Origin: JAKFWF01 sp963741505
Lineage (GTDB): Bacteria > Pseudomonadota > Alphaproteobacteria > Rhizobiales > Hyphomicrobiaceae
Direction of reading: 5' to 3'
Length of the DNA: 64,000 bases
Assembly (NCBI GenBank): GCA_963741505.1
Contig: CAVUIJ010000002.1
Span: 248,001 to 312,000, forward strand
Under the pieces are notes generated by a model. The model worked only from the letters and a program-made list of their open reading frames with translations, did not search any database and had not been told where the DNA came from. The position numbers were made by a program, and so were the translations under genes. Shown here piece by piece: positions 60,752 to 64,000 of the stretch; position 1 is the first letter of the stretch, and the number at the start of each line of letters is the position of its first letter.

Positions 60752-61987
60752 CTATCGCTCCTTGACCACCGGCTTGCCTTTGGCCGCCCGCATCAGGTTG
60801 GTGAAACGGATGAAAAGGTAGTGGCTGTCCTGCGGGCCGGGCGAGGCTTCGGGGTGGTACTGCACCGAGAACACGGGGCGGCCCTTCAGGCGCAGGCCGG
60901 CGTTGGAGCCGTCGAACAGCGAAACGTGCGTCTCCTCGACGGTGGCCGGCAGGCTTGCGCGATCGACCGCGAAACCATGGTTCATCGAGGTAATCTCGAC
61001 CTTGCCGGTGGTATGATCCTTCACCGGATGGTTGGCGCCGTGGTGGCCCTGGTGCATCTTCTTGGTCGTGGCGCCAAGCGCCAGTCCGAGCATCTGATGG
61101 CCGAGGCAGATGCCGAACACCGGCAGGCCGCTGTCGACCAGCTTCTTGATCTCGGGCACCGCGTACTTGCCGGTCGCCGCCGGATCGCCGGGACCGTTCG
61201 ACAGGAAGATGCCATCGGGCTTGCGGGCGAGGATGTCCTCGGCCGAGGTCGTCGCCGGCACCACGGTGACAGAGCAGCCGGCGCTCGCCAGGCAGCGCAG
61301 GATGTTTCGCTTCAAGCCATAGTCTAGCGCGACAACATGAAACTCGACCGCCTTCTGCTGCTGATAGCCGCGGCCCCACACCCAGCGCATCTCGTCCCAG
61401 GTCGTAGTCTGGCCGACAGTGACTTCCGGCACCAGATCGAGCCCCAGCAGGCCGGGCCAAGCCTTGGCCTCGGCTTTGAGCTTCGCTAGGTCGAACTTCG
61501 CCGAGGGCTCGTGGGCTATCACCCCGTTCGGCATCCCCTTGTCGCGAATGAGTGCGGTCAGCGCCCGGGTATCTACGCCGGCGATGGCGATGATGCCGCG
61601 GGCCTTCAACCAGTGATCGAGATGCTCCGAGGCGCGATAGTTCGACGGGTCGGTGACGTCGGCGCGCAGCACGCAGCCGCGCACGCCCGAGCGCGACGCA
61701 AGGTTCGAGGTCTCGGTGTCCTCGCGGTTGGCGCCGACGTTGCCGATGTGCGGGAAGGTGAAGGTGATGATCTGGCCGGCGTAGGAGGGGTCGGTCAGGA
61801 TCTCCTGGTAGCCGGTGATGGCGGTGTTGAAGCACACCTCGCCGGCAGCCTGGCCGACGGCGCCGAGGCCATGCCCCGAAATCACCGTGCCGTCGGCCAG
61901 GACGAGGCGCGCGGTCATCGGCGCGTCAACCCACGGCGCCGGCGACTTCAGCGATTTCGCATCGTGGACCGGCAGCGAATTCGTCAT
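60752..61987 (-). CDS. carA: Carbamoyl-phosphate synthase small subunit
   Basis: 411 residues. N-terminal CPSase_sm_chain: ARLVLADGTVISGHGLGA, VCFNTAITGYQEILTDPSYA, QIITFTFPHIGNVGANREDT. C-terminal class I glutamine amidotransferase: FLSNGPGDPAA, nucleophile Cys in VFGICLGHQMLGLAL, His-Glu in VQYHPEASPGP. Supplies ammonia to CarB. AGGAGGT stands seven bases ahead of the ATG at 61987, excluding the ATG two codons upstream. Intact, unlike carB. Confidence 0.96.
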   Translation of the reverse strand: MTNSLPVHDAKSLKSPAPWVDAPMTARLVLADGTVISGHGLGAVGQAAGEVCFNTAITGYQEILTDPSYAGQIITFTFPHIGNVGANREDTETSNLASRSGVRGCVLRADVTDPSNYRASEHLDHWLKARGIIAIAGVDTRALTALIRDKGMPNGVIAHEPSAKFDLAKLKAEAKAWPGLLGLDLVPEVTVGQTTTWDEMRWVWGRGYQQQKAVEFHVVALDYGLKRNILRCLASAGCSVTVVPATTSAEDILARKPDGIFLSNGPGDPAATGKYAVPEIKKLVDSGLPVFGICLGHQMLGLALGATTKKMHQGHHGANHPVKDHTTGKVEITSMNHGFAVDRASLPATVEETHVSLFDGSNAGLRLKGRPVFSVQYHPEASPGPQDSHYLFIRFTNLMRAAKGKPVVKER

Positions 61988-62125
61988 CGGCATACCTCCT
62001 CGCGCGCCCGGCAGTGGCCCGGCACGACACGGGCGATACCTAAGGACAAGCCGCCAGCGGGTCAACCCGACAGAGCGACGGAACCAGTCGCCGGCCATGC
62101 CAAGGAACGGGCCTTGGACGCCGGC

Positions 62126-62848
62126 TCAATCATCGTTTTGATCCAGCGTGCGGCGCGAGCGCGTCCACGCATGCGGGCGCTTGAGGAAGTCGTGCAGGGT
62201 CTTGCCCGGCTCCATGCGGAACTGCTCCTGCTGCAGCCGGAAGCCTACGATGCGGTCAAGGCGGAAGGTGCGGAAATCATTGCGCAGCTCGCACCAGGCA
62301 GCCAGCATCCAAACCGGCCCGAAGTAGGCGAGCGACAGCGGCCTGACCGTACGCTCCGATGCCAGGCCTTCGATATCGGTGTAGGCGAAATGCACCTTGA
62401 GCCGCAGCCGCAGCGCATGTCGCAGCTCGGCCAGATCGAACTTGATCGGCTCCATGTAGGTGGTTGCCGGCGCCAGCAGCGCGGTGTTGGCCATGTAGCC
62501 GCGCAGCCGGTCCGGGATCACCGCCTCGATCTTGGCGATGGCGTCGCTCGCCGCCGCCGCCAACTCCGCATCCGCCATGGTTTCGACGATGCGGGCGCCG
62601 AGCACCAGAGCTTCGATCTCCTGTTCCTTGAACATTAGCGGCGGCATGTCGAAGCCGGCCTTCAACACGTAGCCGACGCCGGCCTCGCCCTCGATCGGTA
62701 CGCCGCTGGCAATCAGATCCTGGATGTCGCGATAGATCGTGCGTTCCGACACCTCGAGCGCCTCGCCGAGGTCACGGGCACGCACCGAGCCGTGCGACTT
62801 GCGACGCAGATGCTGGATGATCTCGAACAGTCGGTCGGCGCGGCGCAC
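62126..62848 (-). CDS. WYL-domain transcriptional regulator (YafY/DeoR-type HTH)
   Basis: 240 residues. N-terminal HTH_11: RADRLFEIIQHLRRKSHGSV, LEVSERTIYRDIQDLIASGV, EGEAGVGYVLKAGFDMPPLM. Central and C-terminal WYL region (KVHFAYTDIEGLASERTVRP, LSLAYFGPVWMLAAWCELRN). Proteins of this type usually repress a divergent VOC/PhnB-like or stress gene. Two palindromes in the intergenic space are its likely operators, also giving autoregulation. Confidence 0.9.
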   Translation of the reverse strand: MRRADRLFEIIQHLRRKSHGSVRARDLGEALEVSERTIYRDIQDLIASGVPIEGEAGVGYVLKAGFDMPPLMFKEQEIEALVLGARIVETMADAELAAAASDAIAKIEAVIPDRLRGYMANTALLAPATTYMEPIKFDLAELRHALRLRLKVHFAYTDIEGLASERTVRPLSLAYFGPVWMLAAWCELRNDFRTFRLDRIVGFRLQQEQFRMEPGKTLHDFLKRPHAWTRSRRTLDQNDD

Positions 62849-62899
62849 GGGTACATTTCCCTTCGCAGATGCGGGCTGGCCCGCTCACCTATCGTAATC

Positions 62900-62954
62900 C
62901 TCCTGACACCACGGTGTCAGGAGCATGCCGGACCTCCTGACACCAGGCTGTCAG
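62900..62954. promoter_or_regulatory. Two palindromic operators of the WYL regulator
   Basis: Site 1 (62900-62923) is a perfect palindrome: CTCCTGACACC-n2-GGTGTCAGGAG in two halves. Site 2 (62937-62954), CTGACACCAGGCTGTCAG, has six-base perfect outer arms. Centres are 34 bases apart. They lie between the WYL gene (start 62848) and the DUF1127 gene (start 63034). Assignment to the WYL regulator is by position and symmetry. Confidence 0.7.
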
Positions 62955-63033
62955 TGGCCCTGAGGCATAGTGTCTGCAGTCGGGCGGCATCGAGCAAACG
63001 TCGCCTGCAACGAGAACCGACAGGAGAGATGTC

Positions 63034-63301
63034 ATGCTGCACCTTACACTTGCAACGTCGACCCACGCACGCGACGCTTCACTTGTCAGCCGCCTCGCGG
63101 CCCACTTCCAGGAACGGCTGGCGTGAATATCTGCAGCGGCGCCGGCTGAAGGCTACCATCTTCACGCTGCGCGGCCTCGACGACCGCACCTTGCGCGACA
63201 TCGGCCTCGACCGCAGCGAGATCGAGTCGGTGGTCCACTCCAAGGGAGCGGGCCGCCGGCTGCGCTATCTCGATATCGGCGGCATCACCCCGCGCGGGTA
63301 G
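63034..63301 (+). CDS. DUF1127 small protein, frameshifted
   Basis: Starts MLHLTLATSTHARDASLVSR, then after one extra base between about 63105 and 63120 continues WREYLQRRRLKATIFTLRGL and DDRTLRDIGLDRSEIESVVH, ending GGITPRG. The DRTLRDIGL-R-EI core is the DUF1127 signature. Restored length 88. Members of this family bind RNA-degradation or phosphate and stress regulation partners in Agrobacterium and Rhodobacter, though the role varies. AGGAGA precedes the ATG. Confidence 0.82.
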
Positions 63302-63340
63302 CGCCTGACGCTGCAGTCACAACCTGACAGGAGATCGGTC

Positions 63341-63718
63341 ATGATCAATCACGTTTCCATTGGCGTCCGCGACATCGCAAGATCGAAGCAGTTCTATGAT
63401 GCGGTGCTGAAGCCGCTCGGCTACAGATGCGCGAGTGAAGGCGAAGGCTCGCTTGGATATGGCGCCGAAGACGTGCGGCTGTGGATCGGCAAGGCGGAAC
63501 GGCCGGTGCCGGCGGACGAAAAGTCCGGGCTGCATTTCTGTTTCGATGCGCCGACGCGCAAGAGCGTCGACGCATTCCACACAGCGGCACTGAAGGCCGG
63601 CGGCCGCGACAATGGACCACCGGGGCTGCGCGCCGACTATGGTGCGAACTACTATGCGGCGTTCGTGATCGACCCCGACGGCTACCGAATCGAAGCCTAC
63701 AGTGCGGCGAAGAATTGA
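63341..63718 (+). CDS. VOC-family (glyoxalase/bleomycin-resistance-like) protein
   Basis: 125 residues. INHVSIGVRDIARSKQFYDA starts the first beta-alpha-beta unit; LWIGKAERPVPADEKSGLHF and YYAAFVIDPDGYRIEAYSA are in the second. Possible metal ligands are His4, His of GLHFCFD and Glu of RIEAY. Substrate unknown. ACAGGAG lies before the ATG. In the group facing the WYL regulator. Confidence 0.88.
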   Translation: MINHVSIGVRDIARSKQFYDAVLKPLGYRCASEGEGSLGYGAEDVRLWIGKAERPVPADEKSGLHFCFDAPTRKSVDAFHTAALKAGGRDNGPPGLRADYGANYYAAFVIDPDGYRIEAYSAAKN

Positions 63719-63746
63719 CGTCGGCGCGCGAATAGAGGAGGCAGCG

Positions 63747-64000
63747 ATGAAGTTGCACGGCTCTGGCTACCACCTGTTCGACACCGCCTTCGGCGTCTGC
63801 GGTGTCGCCTGGAGCGACCGCGGTCTCACGCGTCTGCAGTTGCCGGAGTGCGACCGGCAGGCGACCGAAAAGCGCCTGCGGGAGCGCGCGGTGACAACAG
63901 CGGCAGCCCAGCCGCCAGCCGGCGTTGCAGCGGCCATACGCCAATTGCAGCGCTATTTCGAAGGCCAGCGGGCGGACTTTGCCGAGATAGGACTCGACCT
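63747..64000 (+). CDS. ogt: Methylated-DNA--protein-cysteine methyltransferase, N-terminal part
   Basis: The first 84 residues are in the window: HLFDTAFGVCGVAWSDRGLT, RLQLPECDRQATEKRLRE, AIRQLQRYFEGQRADFAEI. This is the N-terminal domain of Ogt-type repair proteins, which move methyl groups from O6-methylguanine to a Cys; the catalytic PCHR lies beyond the edge. GAGGAGG precedes the ATG. 28 bases after the VOC gene, so co-transcribed. Confidence 0.85.
   Translation, partial: MKLHGSGYHLFDTAFGVCGVAWSDRGLTRLQLPECDRQATEKRLRERAVTTAAAQPPAGVAAAIRQLQRYFEGQRADFAEIGLD

Overview
The window is GC-rich, densely coded DNA from an alphaproteobacterium, most likely of the order Hyphomicrobiales (Bradyrhizobium/Xanthobacteraceae side). 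The evidence is a CtrA cell-cycle regulator, an Irr-type Fur regulator, an ELM1-family protein, ethylmalonyl-CoA pathway genes (ccr, meaA), a form II CO-dehydrogenase-type cluster in the order coxS-L-M, and intergenic palindromic repeats of the kind common in that order. No rRNA, tRNA, CRISPR array, prophage or transposase gene was seen.

Layout. 1-6.7 kb: truncated FAD oxidoreductase, cimA, a decayed-looking HEPN/MNT toxin-antitoxin pair joined to a duplicated tail of cysS, cysS with a 43-residue membrane ORF overlapping its stop, a DUF1003 protein and a DsbA-family protein. 7-16 kb: ChaN-like protein, carB, greA, MFS exporter, Lrp regulator, ELM1 protein, 2OG-Fe(II) oxygenase. 16-22.5 kb: small protein, ctrA, a MITE-like element, MFS transporter, CAP protein, enoyl-CoA hydratase, ctaA, DUF2842. 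22.5-31.3 kb: exopolysaccharide island (deacetylase, Wzz/GumC-type protein, Wza-type lipoprotein, GT4 glycosyltransferase, WcaJ-type phosphotransferase behind a sigma-54-like promoter, O-antigen ligase/polymerase). 31.1-39.7 kb: one leftward operon coxG-S-L-M-SDR-coxD-coxE-molybdopterin-binding protein. 39.7-45.5 kb: gene-poor stretch with a second MITE-like copy, kdsD, DUF533 protein, D-2-hydroxyacid dehydrogenase, SH3 protein, irr. 45.6-52.2 kb: leftward sugar-acid operon (MBL hydrolase, mannitol-dehydrogenase-family reductase, polar-amino-acid-type ABC transporter, mannonate dehydratase). 53-56 kb: PLP decarboxylase, DUF169 protein, enol-lactonase-like hydrolase. 56-60.7 kb: meaA and ccr, divergent around a small membrane protein, then a DUF4259-like protein. 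60.7-64 kb: carA, then a WYL regulator divergent from a DUF1127-VOC-ogt group across two palindromic operators.

A caution applies throughout. At least twelve genes, including the normally essential cysS, carB and kdsD, are broken by single-base indels, most of them one extra base and many in short G/C or A runs. This pattern fits indel errors in the source sequence better than real gene decay. For these genes I give the span of the reconstructed gene and the place where the frame breaks.
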